Shown piece after piece: positions 52,122 to 60,704 of a stretch of DNA of 64,000 nucleotides; position 1 is the first letter of the stretch, and each line of letters begins with the position of its first letter. This DNA comes from Ignavibacteriales bacterium (lineage in GTDB: Bacteria; Bacteroidota; Ignavibacteria; Ignavibacteriales; Melioribacteraceae), in contig JACOUS010000032.1 of the NCBI GenBank assembly GCA_016177735.1, forward strand, positions 1 through 64,000. Reading direction: 5' to 3'. Position numbers and translations under genes: made by a program. The notes under the pieces are model-generated. The model did not search any database and had not been told where the DNA came from. It saw only the letters and a program-made list of their open reading frames with translations.

Positions 52122-52803
52122 CGGCTTCTTTTAATCCGGATTGAGTAAAAAGTGCAAGTAAAATGTAAGCGATAGAAAAAATTCCAAGTGTGAGAAATAG
52201 AGCAAATAGAAAAACAATTCTGACAGTCGTTGAATCAACCCCGGTATATTTTGCCAAGCCGCCGCAAACGCCAAACAGTTTTTTATCATCGGCGGACCGT
52301 AAAAAATTTTCGGGATAAACTGCCGGTTCGGATTTAACAATCTCTTTTTTTGAAAATAATTTTATGCCGAATGCGAAGAAAGCGAGCGGAACAATAAATG
52401 AATTTGGAAGAACGAATAATCTTCCCGAAGAAAAAAATCCGAGTGACGAAAAACCGGAATAAATTCCGGCAGTAATCATCATTCCCCCAATCACGGTTTT
52501 GAAGTTTACTTTCTTTTGTTTGAGCAATTCCTCATCGGTTAATTGTTTCGGTGAAACTTCTAAGGGCAGTAACGCGGCGGTAATTAAATATGCGGCAACG
52601 CTCCATCCGCCCAAAAGTAAGCCGAGCATAAATATTAATCTGACAACGGAAGGGTCTGCATCAAAATATTTTGCGATGCCCGAACAAACACCGGCAATAA
52701 TCACATCGCTGCCGGAGCGTTCTAATTTTTTTACCGGCGGTAATGAATTACCGTGCTGGTATTGCGATTCATCAAAAATGTTCGGGAAATTATTTTCGTC
52801 CAT
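52105..52803 (-). CDS. Double PspC-domain membrane protein
   Basis: A 232-residue protein with two PspC domains in tandem. Repeat 1: 'LERSGSDVIIAGVCSGIAKYFDADPSVVRLIFMLGLLLGGWSVAAYLITAALLP'. Repeat 2: 'ADDKKLFGVCGGLAKYTGVDSTTVRIVFLFALFLTLGIFSIAYILLALF'. Between them is a further hydrophobic pair. PspC proteins are membrane sensors of envelope stress. It overlaps the downstream membrane-protein gene, and the neighbouring ECF sigma/anti-sigma pair strengthens an envelope-stress theme (inference). Confidence 0.93.
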   Translation of the reverse strand: MDENNFPNIFDESQYQHGNSLPPVKKLERSGSDVIIAGVCSGIAKYFDADPSVVRLIFMLGLLLGGWSVAAYLITAALLPLEVSPKQLTDEELLKQKKVNFKTVIGGMMITAGIYSGFSSLGFFSSGRLFVLPNSFIVPLAFFAFGIKLFSKKEIVKSEPAVYPENFLRSADDKKLFGVCGGLAKYTGVDSTTVRIVFLFALFLTLGIFSIAYILLALFTQSGLKEADEQKL

Positions 52804-53120
52804 GTGCAGAGATGTTTAAAATCGGTTGTTTAATTTATCGAAACGTGTGAGTTAATTTATCCTTGTGAGCTGTTAACATAAATCGCAACATGTTATTTCT
52901 TGAATCGAATATAAAAATTAGTTGAGAGAGATAAAAGAAAGCATCAACAAGTCACAAACGAATCAATTTTATTTGCTCATGCCCGCCAACAAACGGCGGG
53001 TAAACTCTTGTTCATAATCTTGATCTGCTTTTAAAAAGAGAAGAATTCTTTTGTCTAAAATTTCATGCAAAAGTTATCGTGAATATTTTATATTTCTTCT
53101 CAAAAAAAGCTTGAGACGAA
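52804..53120. other. Intergenic region with CCCGCC hairpin repeat
   Basis: 317 bp between divergent genes. CCCGCCAACAAACGGCGGG (52982-53000) is the same 19-mer as at 20932-20950. The remainder is AT-rich and shows no gene; a promoter for the DUF2905 gene should lie in its right half. Confidence 0.55.
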
Positions 53121-53342
53121 ATGGGTGAGTTTCATCAACTCGGAAGATTTTTAATCATTGCCGGATTACTGATTGTTGTTGTGGGCGCTGTAATTATGCT
53201 GTGGGATAAAATTCCTTTCCTCGGAAAACTACCGGGCGATATAATTATCAAACGGAAAAACTTCACTTTCTATTTTCCGATAGTTACTTCAATTCTACTC
53301 AGCATAATTATTTCGCTGATACTTTATCTGCTTAAAAAGTGA
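53121..53342 (+). CDS. DUF2905 membrane protein
   Basis: A 73-residue protein with two helices: 'LGRFLIIAGLLIVVVGAVIML' then the conserved 'WDKIPFLGKLPGDIIIKRKNFTFYFPIVTSILLSIIISLIL'. The 'G.LPGDI...R....FYFP..TS...S' pattern is that of DUF2905, a small conserved membrane protein of unknown function, elsewhere often near ruvB/queA. Here it is 37 nt before the purine permease gene. Confidence 0.9.
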   Translation: MGEFHQLGRFLIIAGLLIVVVGAVIMLWDKIPFLGKLPGDIIIKRKNFTFYFPIVTSILLSIIISLILYLLKK

Positions 53343-53379
53343 GCGGCAAAAATTTTCCCAAAACATTTTAGAGGGTAAC

Positions 53380-54681
53380 ATGTTGAAAAGATATTTCAAT
53401 CTCGACGGGCTTGGAACAAATATCAAACAAGAAATAATCGGCGGTGCGACAACTTTCGTAACGATGGCTTACATAATAATTGTTAACCCGAAAATTTTGG
53501 AAGCCGCCGGAATGCCGTTCGGTGCGGCAATGACCGCAACAATAATGAGCGCGTTTTTCGGTACGTTGATTATGGGAGTTTATGCAAAACGTCCTTTTGC
53601 AATTGCACCGTACATGGGCGAAAATGCTTTTGTTGCTTACACGGTTGTTAACGTGCTCGGCTACAGCTGGCAGACCGCGCTCGGCGCAATTTTTATCGGC
53701 GGAGTTTTGTTTACGCTTCTCACAATTTTTAAGATACGGAGCTGGCTTGCAAATGCGCTTCCCGAAAGTTTGAAAATTGCTTTCGCCGCCGGCATCGGTT
53801 TGTTCTTAACATTTATCGGGTTGAATGAAGCCGGCATCGTAAAACTTGGTGTGCCCGGCGCGCCGGTGCATGTCGGAAATCTGAAAGACCCTTCCGTACT
53901 TCTCGGAATTTTTTCTTTCCTTTTGATCGGCGTGTTGATGATTAAAAAAATCAACGGATCGATTTTGATCGGGATAGTTGTAACGGCATTGCTCGGTTTT
54001 CTTTTTAAAGTTACGCCGCTTCCCGCTCAATGGATTAGTCTGCCGCCTGATGTGAGTCCGGTATTTTTGCAATTGGATATCCGCGGCGCGTTGAGCTGGG
54101 GATTTTTTGCAGTGATACTTGTTGTGTTTGTAATGGATTTTGTTGACACGATGGGAACACTTCTCGGATTGGGTTACAAAGCAAACATGCTTGATGCCGA
54201 TGGGAATCTTCCCGAAATAGAAAAACCAATGTTGTGCGATGCAATTGCAACAACTGCCGGTGCATTATTCGGAACAACTACAAGCGGAGCGTACATTGAA
54301 TCTGCCGCCGGAATTCAAGCCGGGGGAAAATCGGGATTGACTTCGGTTGTTACTGCATTTTTATTTTTGACAGCGCTCTTTTTTGCGCCGGTCTTTTCCG
54401 CAATACCTTCTTACGCGTACGGCTCGGCATTAATTGTTGTCGGTCTGCTGATGATCAGTCCGGTCTCGCATCTAAAATTTGATAACATGGCGGAAACAAT
54501 TCCCGTGTTTGTAACAATTACGCTGATGAGTTTTACTTACAATCTCGGCATCGGCATGACAGCCGGATTTGTACTCTACCCGTTGACAATGTTTGTAGAT
54601 AAAAAAATAAAACAAGTTACACCCGGCATGTGGGTTCTCTTCTGCTTCTCGATTTTGTTTTATGTTTTTTATCCGTATTAA
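53380..54681 (+). CDS. NCS2-family xanthine/hypoxanthine-guanine permease (AzgA/PbuG-like)
   Basis: A 433-residue membrane protein with about 12-14 hydrophobic segments. It begins 'GTNIKQEIIGGATTFVTMAYIIIVNPKIL' and has 'PYMGENAFVAYTVV' and 'VMDFVDTMGTLLGLG', with 'GTTTSGAYIESAAGIQAGGKSGLTSVVTAFLF', typical of AzgA/PbuG permeases for adenine, guanine or hypoxanthine uptake with protons. The substrate is family-based only. It may share a transcript with DUF2905. Confidence 0.94.
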   Translation: MLKRYFNLDGLGTNIKQEIIGGATTFVTMAYIIIVNPKILEAAGMPFGAAMTATIMSAFFGTLIMGVYAKRPFAIAPYMGENAFVAYTVVNVLGYSWQTALGAIFIGGVLFTLLTIFKIRSWLANALPESLKIAFAAGIGLFLTFIGLNEAGIVKLGVPGAPVHVGNLKDPSVLLGIFSFLLIGVLMIKKINGSILIGIVVTALLGFLFKVTPLPAQWISLPPDVSPVFLQLDIRGALSWGFFAVILVVFVMDFVDTMGTLLGLGYKANMLDADGNLPEIEKPMLCDAIATTAGALFGTTTSGAYIESAAGIQAGGKSGLTSVVTAFLFLTALFFAPVFSAIPSYAYGSALIVVGLLMISPVSHLKFDNMAETIPVFVTITLMSFTYNLGIGMTAGFVLYPLTMFVDKKIKQVTPGMWVLFCFSILFYVFYPY

Positions 54682-54781
54682 AAACTTTGATTTGATAAAA
54701 AGTTGAATCGCATCTCAAAATATTTCATCATATGTTTTGAAAAAATTTTTACTAATGAATAAAAATTACTACGGAGTTTAA

Positions 54782-55213
54782 ATGGCTGTTAAAAAGGCGC
54801 TCGTAAAACAGATTCAAGGTGTAACATTTATGGGCAAAACCGATTCGAATCACTGGGTAGCGATGGACGGACCGGAAGAATTCGGCGGAAGTGATGCCGG
54901 CACGCGTCCGAAAGAACTATTACTGCTCGCACTCGGCGGTTGTACGGGAAGTGATGTTGCAGTGATTCTCAAAAAGAAAAAAATTGCACTCGATAATTTT
55001 GAAATGAATATCTCTGCGGAAGTTCAGGAAACTCATCCGCAAGTTTATACAAAGATTCATCTCGAATATGTTTTTTACGGAAAGAATATCCCGGTTGATG
55101 CGGTTGAAAGGGCAATTGAGTTATCTCAAAAAACTTATTGCAGTGTAACAGCGATGCTTCAAAAAGCAGTTGAGATTACTCACTCGTATAGAATTGAAGA
55201 AACAAAAAACTGA
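54782..55213 (+). CDS. OsmC-family protein
   Basis: A 143-residue OsmC/Ohr-fold protein. The two redox cysteines are present: 'LLALGGCTGSDVAVILKKKK' (Cys ~60) and 'QKTYCSVTAML' (Cys ~120). Family members reduce organic hydroperoxides using thiols, in the cytoplasm. Length fits the short OsmC branch. Its hairpin terminator follows. A MarR and pirin gene with redox themes lie 0.6-1.1 kb downstream, on the same strand but separated by an opposing gene. Confidence 0.92.
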   Translation: MAVKKALVKQIQGVTFMGKTDSNHWVAMDGPEEFGGSDAGTRPKELLLLALGGCTGSDVAVILKKKKIALDNFEMNISAEVQETHPQVYTKIHLEYVFYGKNIPVDAVERAIELSQKTYCSVTAMLQKAVEITHSYRIEETKN

Positions 55214-55227
55214 AAGACAAATTTTTA

Positions 55228-55272
55228 TAGACTGCTGATAACACGGATTAAATCTGTGCCATCAGCGGTCTA
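55228..55272. terminator. Long imperfect hairpin between convergent genes
   Basis: TAGAC-TGCTGAT-AA-CACGGATT and its partner AATCTGTG-CC-ATCAGCG-GTCTA form a long stem with small internal loops. It is centred between the osmC stop (55213) and the DUF2203 stop (55293, minus). The right arm matches the word family at 21002-21024. Confidence 0.65.
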
Positions 55273-55292
55273 TTTCTTCTTTGAATGTTCCG

Positions 55293-55673
55293 TTACAAAT
55301 ATTCTTCCGGTATCGGTTTGCGTCCGACGTACCCTTCTTCAATTCCGTGATAAAATTTTACCGAATCTTCATCACTTCGCCAGCAGAGTAAAACTTCTTC
55401 ACCTTCAATCATTGCCGGAAAGTCAACAAGCCCGATCTGGAAATTCCAATCTTTGTACGAACAGCCGATTTCTTCAAGCTCTCTCATGTAATAATTCAAC
55501 TGCGCGTTGTATTGTTCTATCTCTTTATTCCCATCGATATTCCCGCCGAGAGATTCCGCAATTGTGCGTATCTGGAATACAGTATCCAAAATATCTTTAA
55601 CAATTTTTTTTACGAGCGGCAAAGTTTTGTTCGCCTCTTCCGGCGTAAAATATTTTAAATCGGTCTGCGGCAT
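55293..55673 (-). CDS. DUF2203 protein
   Basis: A 126-residue cytoplasmic protein: 'FTPEEANKTLPLVKKIVKDIL', a helical middle, and 'YKDWNFQIGLVDFPAMIEGEEVLLCWRSDEDSVKFYHGIEEGYVGRKPIP', the characteristic end of DUF2203 (division initiation-like protein of unknown function). Complete length for the family. It is divergent from the MarR gene. Confidence 0.93.
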   Translation of the reverse strand: MPQTDLKYFTPEEANKTLPLVKKIVKDILDTVFQIRTIAESLGGNIDGNKEIEQYNAQLNYYMRELEEIGCSYKDWNFQIGLVDFPAMIEGEEVLLCWRSDEDSVKFYHGIEEGYVGRKPIPEEYL

Positions 55674-55742
55674 TTGAGCACCTCTCTAATTAAACAGAAT
55701 ATTAGTCGTTCACAGTTTCAAATGAATTATACAAAAACCGAA

Positions 55743-55793
55743 TTGACAACTCAAATTTAAAATTCTATTTTAGTTAGTAATATTTTAATTAGT
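55743..55793 (+). promoter_or_regulatory. Promoter and candidate operator of the MarR gene
   Basis: TTGACA (55743-55748), 17-nt spacer, TATTTT (55766-55771): a good sigma70-like promoter. Three TTAGT words (55770-55774, 55774-55778, 55789-55793) cover the start-site region and reach the first codon. Such repeats at the start site suggest autorepression. Confidence 0.5.
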
Positions 55794-56253
55794 GACAGTG
55801 TTGAAGACTACAAAGAAGTACGGCAAAAAAATCGATCTCGCGCTCACAACTTGGGTGAAACTTGCGCGTGCATTTTCGTTGTTATACAAAAAGTCTGTTG
55901 AAGATATTAGAAGATACGGATTGACACAGCCGCAGTTTGCGGTTATCGAAGTCCTCGGGCATTTGGGTCCGCTGAAAGTGGGCGAGATATGCAATAAAAT
56001 GCTCGTTACCGGCGGCAATATGACTTTGGTTCTGGATAACATCGAAAAACTCGGTTACATCGAAAGAGTGCACAGCAAAGAAGATAGACGTGCAATTCTT
56101 GTTCAACTTACGGAGAATGGGCAAAATATTTTTGACAGCGTTTTTCATCAACATGCCGAACAGATAACAAAACACATTTCTGCTCTTTCTGCAGATGAAC
56201 AAAAAAAATTAGGCGACTTGCTGAAAAAATTGGGATTGTCTCTTCGCGATTAA
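55792..56253 (+). CDS. MarR-family transcriptional regulator
   Basis: A 153-residue winged-helix regulator. 'QPQFAVIEVLGHLGPLKVGEICNKMLVTGGNMTLVLDNIEKLGYIERVHSKEDRRAILVQLTENGQNIFDSVF' (in part) is the complete MarR wHTH with the wing 'HSKEDRRA'. Start candidates are GTG 55792, GTG 55798 or TTG 55801; no Shine-Dalgarno helps to choose. One cysteine (GEIC) lies in the HTH. It is followed by pirin 66 bp later, which carries related operator-like repeats, so it probably controls itself and pirin, perhaps in response to oxidants or quinones (inference). Confidence 0.92.
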   Translation: MTVLKTTKKYGKKIDLALTTWVKLARAFSLLYKKSVEDIRRYGLTQPQFAVIEVLGHLGPLKVGEICNKMLVTGGNMTLVLDNIEKLGYIERVHSKEDRRAILVQLTENGQNIFDSVFHQHAEQITKHISALSADEQKKLGDLLKKLGLSLRD

Positions 56254-56273
56254 AAAAATTTTACAATTATATT

Positions 56274-56300
56274 ACGAGTTCGTGATATAATAATTCGTGA
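56274..56300 (+). promoter_or_regulatory. Promoter with TTCGTGA direct repeats before pirin
   Basis: A consensus -10 TATAAT (56286-56291) is flanked by TTCGTGA at 56279-56285 and 56294-56300, a 15-bp period, with ACGA-GT-TCGT (56274-56283) adding an inverted site. The -35 is weak. The layout suggests repressor binding at the -10, likely by the adjacent MarR protein. Confidence 0.45.
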
Positions 56301-56319
56301 CAAATTGAAAGGATAAAAA

Positions 56320-57027
56320 ATGATTAACATAAAAAAGAGTTCCGAACGCGGACATACGGAAACGTACTGGCTCGACAGCTATCACAGTTTTTCATTCGGA
56401 GAATATTATGATCCGGCTAATATTCATTTCGGTCCGCTCCGTGTTTTGAACGATGATACGGTAAAACCCGGCGCCGGATTTCCAACTCATCCTCACCGCG
56501 ATATGGAAATTGTTACAATTGTTTTCGAAGGAACGATTGCTCACAAAGACAGCACCGGCGGCGAAGGCACAATTACCGTGGATGAAGTTCAGCGGATGAC
56601 TGCCGGCAAAGGTATTCTTCATTCGGAATACAACGCTTCCGATTCGGAAATGTTAAAACTTTTTCAGATATGGTTTGTTCCGAAAGAACAGGGATTAAAA
56701 CCTTCTTACGAACAGAAAAAATTTTCTGCCGGATCAAAAAGAAATAAATTCTTAAAAGTAGTGAGCGGCAAAAAAGAAGAGGGAATCATTTTTATAAATC
56801 AAGACGCGGAAATTTTTCTTTCTAATCTTGATAAAGGAAATGAAATCAAATATGAAATAAATAACGGGCGCGGCGTTTATCTTCAAATTGCCGAAGGCAA
56901 AATAAATGTGAATGATGTTTCTTTGCAAAGCGGCGACGCAGTAGAAATTACAGACGAAAAAGAGATTTCTATTTCCGCGGAAGAAAATTCTCAAATGGTT
57001 CTATTTGATATGGCGATGAATAGGTAG
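56320..57027 (+). CDS. Pirin family protein (quercetinase-like cupin)
   Basis: A 235-residue bicupin. The N-terminal metal-binding motif 'GFPTHPHRDMEIVTIVFEGTIAHKDSTGGEGTITVDEVQRMTAGKGILHSEYN' holds the three His and one Glu ligands of pirins. The C-terminal cupin is shorter ('GRGVYLQIAEGKINVNDVSLQSGDAVEITDEKEISI'). Some pirins are quercetin dioxygenases; others act as redox-sensing regulators. AAAGGA is the Shine-Dalgarno. It follows a MarR gene and has its own promoter. Confidence 0.93.
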   Translation: MINIKKSSERGHTETYWLDSYHSFSFGEYYDPANIHFGPLRVLNDDTVKPGAGFPTHPHRDMEIVTIVFEGTIAHKDSTGGEGTITVDEVQRMTAGKGILHSEYNASDSEMLKLFQIWFVPKEQGLKPSYEQKKFSAGSKRNKFLKVVSGKKEEGIIFINQDAEIFLSNLDKGNEIKYEINNGRGVYLQIAEGKINVNDVSLQSGDAVEITDEKEISISAEENSQMVLFDMAMNR

Positions 57028-57100
57028 AGCAATCAAATTGTCTTTCGGATAAATCATTTATATTTTTAACCACAACGTCATTTTAAAGTATGGGGGTTTT

Positions 57101-58984
57101 ATGAAAAGATTTCCGATCCTGATAAATGTTTTTTTGTTTGCAGTTTTTTGCATCCCAAATCTTTCCGCATCAAACAACAATTTTTCTTTTAAGCCGGATA
57201 AGCCGCAAGTCGGAAAACAAATAACAATTCGGTACGATGCAAAAGGAACGCAGCTTGAATCGGCAAGTTCCGTAAAAATTATTGTGCACGAGTACTCAAA
57301 CGTTCTTGATAGAACAGAAGAGTATGAATTAAAAAAGGACGGAGATTCCTGGAGCGGAAATTTTTCGACATCCGATACTGCAAAAGGAGTTTTGATTCGC
57401 TTTAAAGACGGAGAAGTTTTCGATGATAACGATAAGAAACTTTATTTAATCAATCTTTATGATAAAGAAGGTAAACTGCTTGCCGGTTCTGTTGGCGGTG
57501 CTGCATCAGCTTACTCTTCATGGATACAATTTTTTGATATCGATCCCGATTATGCAACGGCGTACAAATTATTCCAGCAAGAATTTGAAGCGCATCCCGA
57601 AAAGAAAAAAGATTTTATTGGATATTATTTACGCACCGTCAGAAATGTATTGAAAGAAAATACCGATGAAGTTATTATGAAAGAAATAGATCAGCTTGCC
57701 GCTGCAAATTCAGGAAGCGAAGATGATTACATGTTGATCATTAATTTGTACCGCGGTAATAGAATTGTGGATAAATCGTTCCAACTCGAAAATGAGTACA
57801 AACAAAAATTTCCTTCCGGCAAATACATACCGACATTCAAAATGAATGAATACCGGATGAACAAAGAATCGGCAAAGAAAATTGAATTCTTGCAAAACTT
57901 CGAAGCAGCTTATCCGGGGAATCAATTCATTGATTACATGTACAACGATATAATTACGCTGCTTGCTAAAGAGGGAAAGACTAAAGAGGCTGTTGAATTT
58001 CTGGGCAAGTATAAAAATGCAGCGAGCAATGTGTATAATTCTCTCGCGTGGAATTTATATGAAAAAGATATGGAATTAAATTTAGCCGACAGTCTCGCAA
58101 AAGTCGGTGTTGATATTGCAAACGAAGAATTAAAAAATCCGAAAGGAAAACGATCTCCGCTTGCAACCGCAGAAGAGTGGAAAGAGCAGAGAGAAGAAAT
58201 GCTTTCTATTTTGCTCGATACTTACGGTGCGATTCTCATCAAACAAAACAAAGCCGGCGAAGCAGAAAAAATTTTGGAAGAAGCCGTTACACTTGGTAAA
58301 AGAGAAGAAGCTGAAACCAACGAAAGATATGCAGCGTTGTTAATCACGCTCGGTAAGTATTCGTCTGCACAAAAAGAATTGGAACAGTACACTTCTTCGG
58401 GTTTTGCAACTGCAAGTATGAAAGAGATGTTGAAAGAAGCGTTTGTAAAAAATAACGGTTCGGAAGAAAAATTTGATTCGTACTATGCGAAGTTTGAAGA
58501 AGCCGGCAAACGGCACCTGATGAACGAACTTAAAAAACAATTAATAAATGAACCGGCGCCGCAATTTTCTCTTTTTGATCTCGAAGGCAGACAAGTATCG
58601 CTTGCCGATTTTAAAGGTCAAACAGTTGTTGTAGATTTTTGGGCAACATGGTGCGGTCCGTGCATTACTTCTTTCCCCGGCATGAAAAAAGCAGTTGAAA
58701 AATTGGAACAAACCGGCAAAGCAAAATTTCTTTTTGTGAACGCGTGGGAAAATGTTGAAAACAAAAAGCAGAACGCCGAAGATTTTATCAAAAAGAATAA
58801 TTATCAGTTCCATGTTCTGCTCGATGAAAAAAATGAAGTGATTACAAGTTTCAAAGTTTCCGGCATCCCAACAAAATTTATCATTGATAAAAACGGAAAC
58901 ATCCGTTTTAAAAGTGTCGGCTTCAGCGGCAGCACAGAAGCACTGGCAGAAGAAATCGGATTGATGATTGAGATGATTCAGTAA
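57101..58984 (+). CDS. TlpA-like thioredoxin with TPR-type N-terminal part
   Basis: A 627-residue secreted protein: signal peptide (MKRFPILINVFLFAVFCIPN), an Ig-like domain ('FKPDKPQVGKQITIRYDAKGT..LESASSVKIIVHEYS'), a long helical TPR-like stretch (~residues 140-475) and a C-terminal TlpA/ResA thioredoxin domain with the active site CGPC (518-521 in WATWCGPC) and cis-Pro GIPT (~588-591). It should act as a thiol-disulfide reductant on the outside of the cytoplasmic membrane. A GGGGG tract lies just before the ATG. This long form with a propeptide of TPRs is typical of Bacteroidetes-type relatives. Confidence 0.92.
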   Translation: MKRFPILINVFLFAVFCIPNLSASNNNFSFKPDKPQVGKQITIRYDAKGTQLESASSVKIIVHEYSNVLDRTEEYELKKDGDSWSGNFSTSDTAKGVLIRFKDGEVFDDNDKKLYLINLYDKEGKLLAGSVGGAASAYSSWIQFFDIDPDYATAYKLFQQEFEAHPEKKKDFIGYYLRTVRNVLKENTDEVIMKEIDQLAAANSGSEDDYMLIINLYRGNRIVDKSFQLENEYKQKFPSGKYIPTFKMNEYRMNKESAKKIEFLQNFEAAYPGNQFIDYMYNDIITLLAKEGKTKEAVEFLGKYKNAASNVYNSLAWNLYEKDMELNLADSLAKVGVDIANEELKNPKGKRSPLATAEEWKEQREEMLSILLDTYGAILIKQNKAGEAEKILEEAVTLGKREEAETNERYAALLITLGKYSSAQKELEQYTSSGFATASMKEMLKEAFVKNNGSEEKFDSYYAKFEEAGKRHLMNELKKQLINEPAPQFSLFDLEGRQVSLADFKGQTVVVDFWATWCGPCITSFPGMKKAVEKLEQTGKAKFLFVNAWENVENKKQNAEDFIKKNNYQFHVLLDEKNEVITSFKVSGIPTKFIIDKNGNIRFKSVGFSGSTEALAEEIGLMIEMIQ

Positions 58985-58989
58985 AAAAA

Positions 58990-59086
58990 GTGACAAAGTA
59001 ACTGAGTGCCTGAGTAACAGAGTGGCAAAGTCACGAAGTAAAAGCGCAGCAAAGATTTAAACTTTGGCACTCAGGCACTTTGTTAC
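58990..59086. repeat. Inverted word-like repeat, probable terminator
   Basis: GTGACAAAGTAACTGAGTGC, CTGAGTAACAGAGTGGCAAAGT (58990-59031) faces ACTTTGGCACTCAGGCACTT, TGTTAC (59061-59086). The halves pair imperfectly. It follows the thioredoxin gene and is of the same word-like class as 29333-29391. Confidence 0.55.
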
Positions 59087-59170
59087 CCCCACCAGTTTTC
59101 CAGCCGTATTTACAATCAAATCCATAAATGCTAATTTGGCGTAACATTTTTTAGAATATATGGAGATTTC

Positions 59171-60406
59171 ATGGCTGTAATACGACCATTCAAAGCTTTT
59201 CGTCCGCATGAGAGATCGGCACATTTAGTAGCAAGCGTTCCTTACGATGTTGTAAACAAAGAAGAAGCGGCAGAACTTGCAAAAGGAAATCCGCTTAGCT
59301 TTCTTCGCGTTACCCGTTCGGAAATTGAATTGAAGCATGATGTTAATGCGTATTCTTCAGAAGTTTATCAAAAAGCAAAATCAAATTTTGAAAGATTGAA
59401 AGAAGAAGCCCCGCTGATTCAAGAAAACGAACAGAAACTTTACATATATAAACTTACGATGGGGAGTCATTCTCAAACCGGAATTGCCGCAACATTTTCC
59501 GTTGAAGATTATGATAACGATGTTATAAAAAAACATGAGAAGACGCGCAAAGTAAAAGAGGATGACAGAACAAATCATATTATTACAACAGAAGCACAAA
59601 CCGGTCCGGTATTCTTAACCTATAAAGGTGCAGCGGAAGTTGATAGAGTTGTAAATGAGGCGGTGAAAAAAAATTCTCCCGTTTATGATTTTACTGCGGC
59701 TGACGGAATCAAACATCAAGTTTGGATTATGCCGGTGGAAGTTGCAAATGTGGTTGTTGATGAAATTGCCAAAGTAAAAAATCTTTACATTGCCGATGGA
59801 CATCACAGAGCGGCAAGTGCAAGCCGTGCACAGAAAGTTAAAAAAGAACTCAACCAGAATCACAGCGGCACAGAAGAATATAATTATTTCCTTGCCGTGC
59901 TCTTCCCGGCAGACCAATTAAGAATTATGCCGTACAACCGTGTTGTTCATGATTTGCACGGAGACGATAGAGATAAGTTCATTGAAAAAATAAAAAGTAA
60001 TTTTACAATTGAAGAAACAACTTCATCAAAACCTTCGTCAAAGAAAATTTTTGGAATGTACATTGATAAAAAATGGTATCAGCTCAAACCGAACGGAAAT
60101 GTTAAACCGGGAACTACTGTTGGTGAAAATCTTGATGTAAGTATTCTTCAGAATTATTTATTGCATCCGGTACTCGGAATTGAAGATCCGCGCACGGATA
60201 ACAGAATCGATTTCATCGGCGGAATACGCGGGACAGAAGAACTGGAAAAATTAGTTGACAGTGGAAAAGCCGCAGTTGCGTTTTCGATGTACCCGGTAAC
60301 ACTTGATGATCTCATTAACATTTCGGATGCCGGAGAAATTATGCCGCCGAAATCTACATGGTTCGAACCGAAACTTCGGGATGGATTACTCGTTCATACC
60401 CTTTAA
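59171..60406 (+). CDS. DUF1015 family protein
   Basis: A 411-residue cytoplasmic protein: 'MAVIRPFKAFRPHERSAHLVASVPYDVVNKEEAAELAKGNPLSFLRVTRSEIEL' is the DUF1015 start, with 'KHEKTRKVKEDDRTNHIITTEAQTGPVFLTYK' and 'LYIADGHHRAASASRAQKVKKELN' as further family motifs (ADGHHR). It resembles a uncharacterised kinase or phosphatase; the biochemical role is not established. DUF1015 often neighbours serC/serA in this phylum, as here (serC follows), which suggests a link to serine metabolism. Confidence 0.95.
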   Translation: MAVIRPFKAFRPHERSAHLVASVPYDVVNKEEAAELAKGNPLSFLRVTRSEIELKHDVNAYSSEVYQKAKSNFERLKEEAPLIQENEQKLYIYKLTMGSHSQTGIAATFSVEDYDNDVIKKHEKTRKVKEDDRTNHIITTEAQTGPVFLTYKGAAEVDRVVNEAVKKNSPVYDFTAADGIKHQVWIMPVEVANVVVDEIAKVKNLYIADGHHRAASASRAQKVKKELNQNHSGTEEYNYFLAVLFPADQLRIMPYNRVVHDLHGDDRDKFIEKIKSNFTIEETTSSKPSSKKIFGMYIDKKWYQLKPNGNVKPGTTVGENLDVSILQNYLLHPVLGIEDPRTDNRIDFIGGIRGTEELEKLVDSGKAAVAFSMYPVTLDDLINISDAGEIMPPKSTWFEPKLRDGLLVHTL

Positions 60407-60674
60407 TTCTGAGGAATCCCGATGAAATCGAGAAGACGAAGAATCTCCTCTACTTAAACAAGTAAGAGATTTATCTCAGTGTAAATGGTATGAACATGTT
60501 CGCAAGAAAATAAAAAAGAATTGTCGAGAACTTGCGTCAGCAAGCAAGTCGGATTTGATCAGTTGGTTATTTTTTATGAAGTGTGTTGAGGGAATAAAGC
60601 TATATTTTTTGAAACGGCTTCGAAGAGAAATCTCTAACGCAATGAGTATGGGATTCTTCGTTTCACTCAGAATT
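60405..60674. repeat. Spacer bounded by inverted repeats between DUF1015 and serC
   Basis: AATTCTGAG (60405-60413) and ACGAAGAATC (60436-60445) recur inverted as GATTCTTCGT (60652-60661) and CTCAGAATT (60666-60674). Inside the left end AATCTCCTCTACTT/AAGTAAGAGATT makes a hairpin (60442-60470). The middle has no gene; the promoter of serC should lie at its right end. It may be a small element with inverted ends. Confidence 0.5.
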
Positions 60675-60704
60675 AAAAAACCAAAATAAACGGAGAAAGG
60701 AAAA

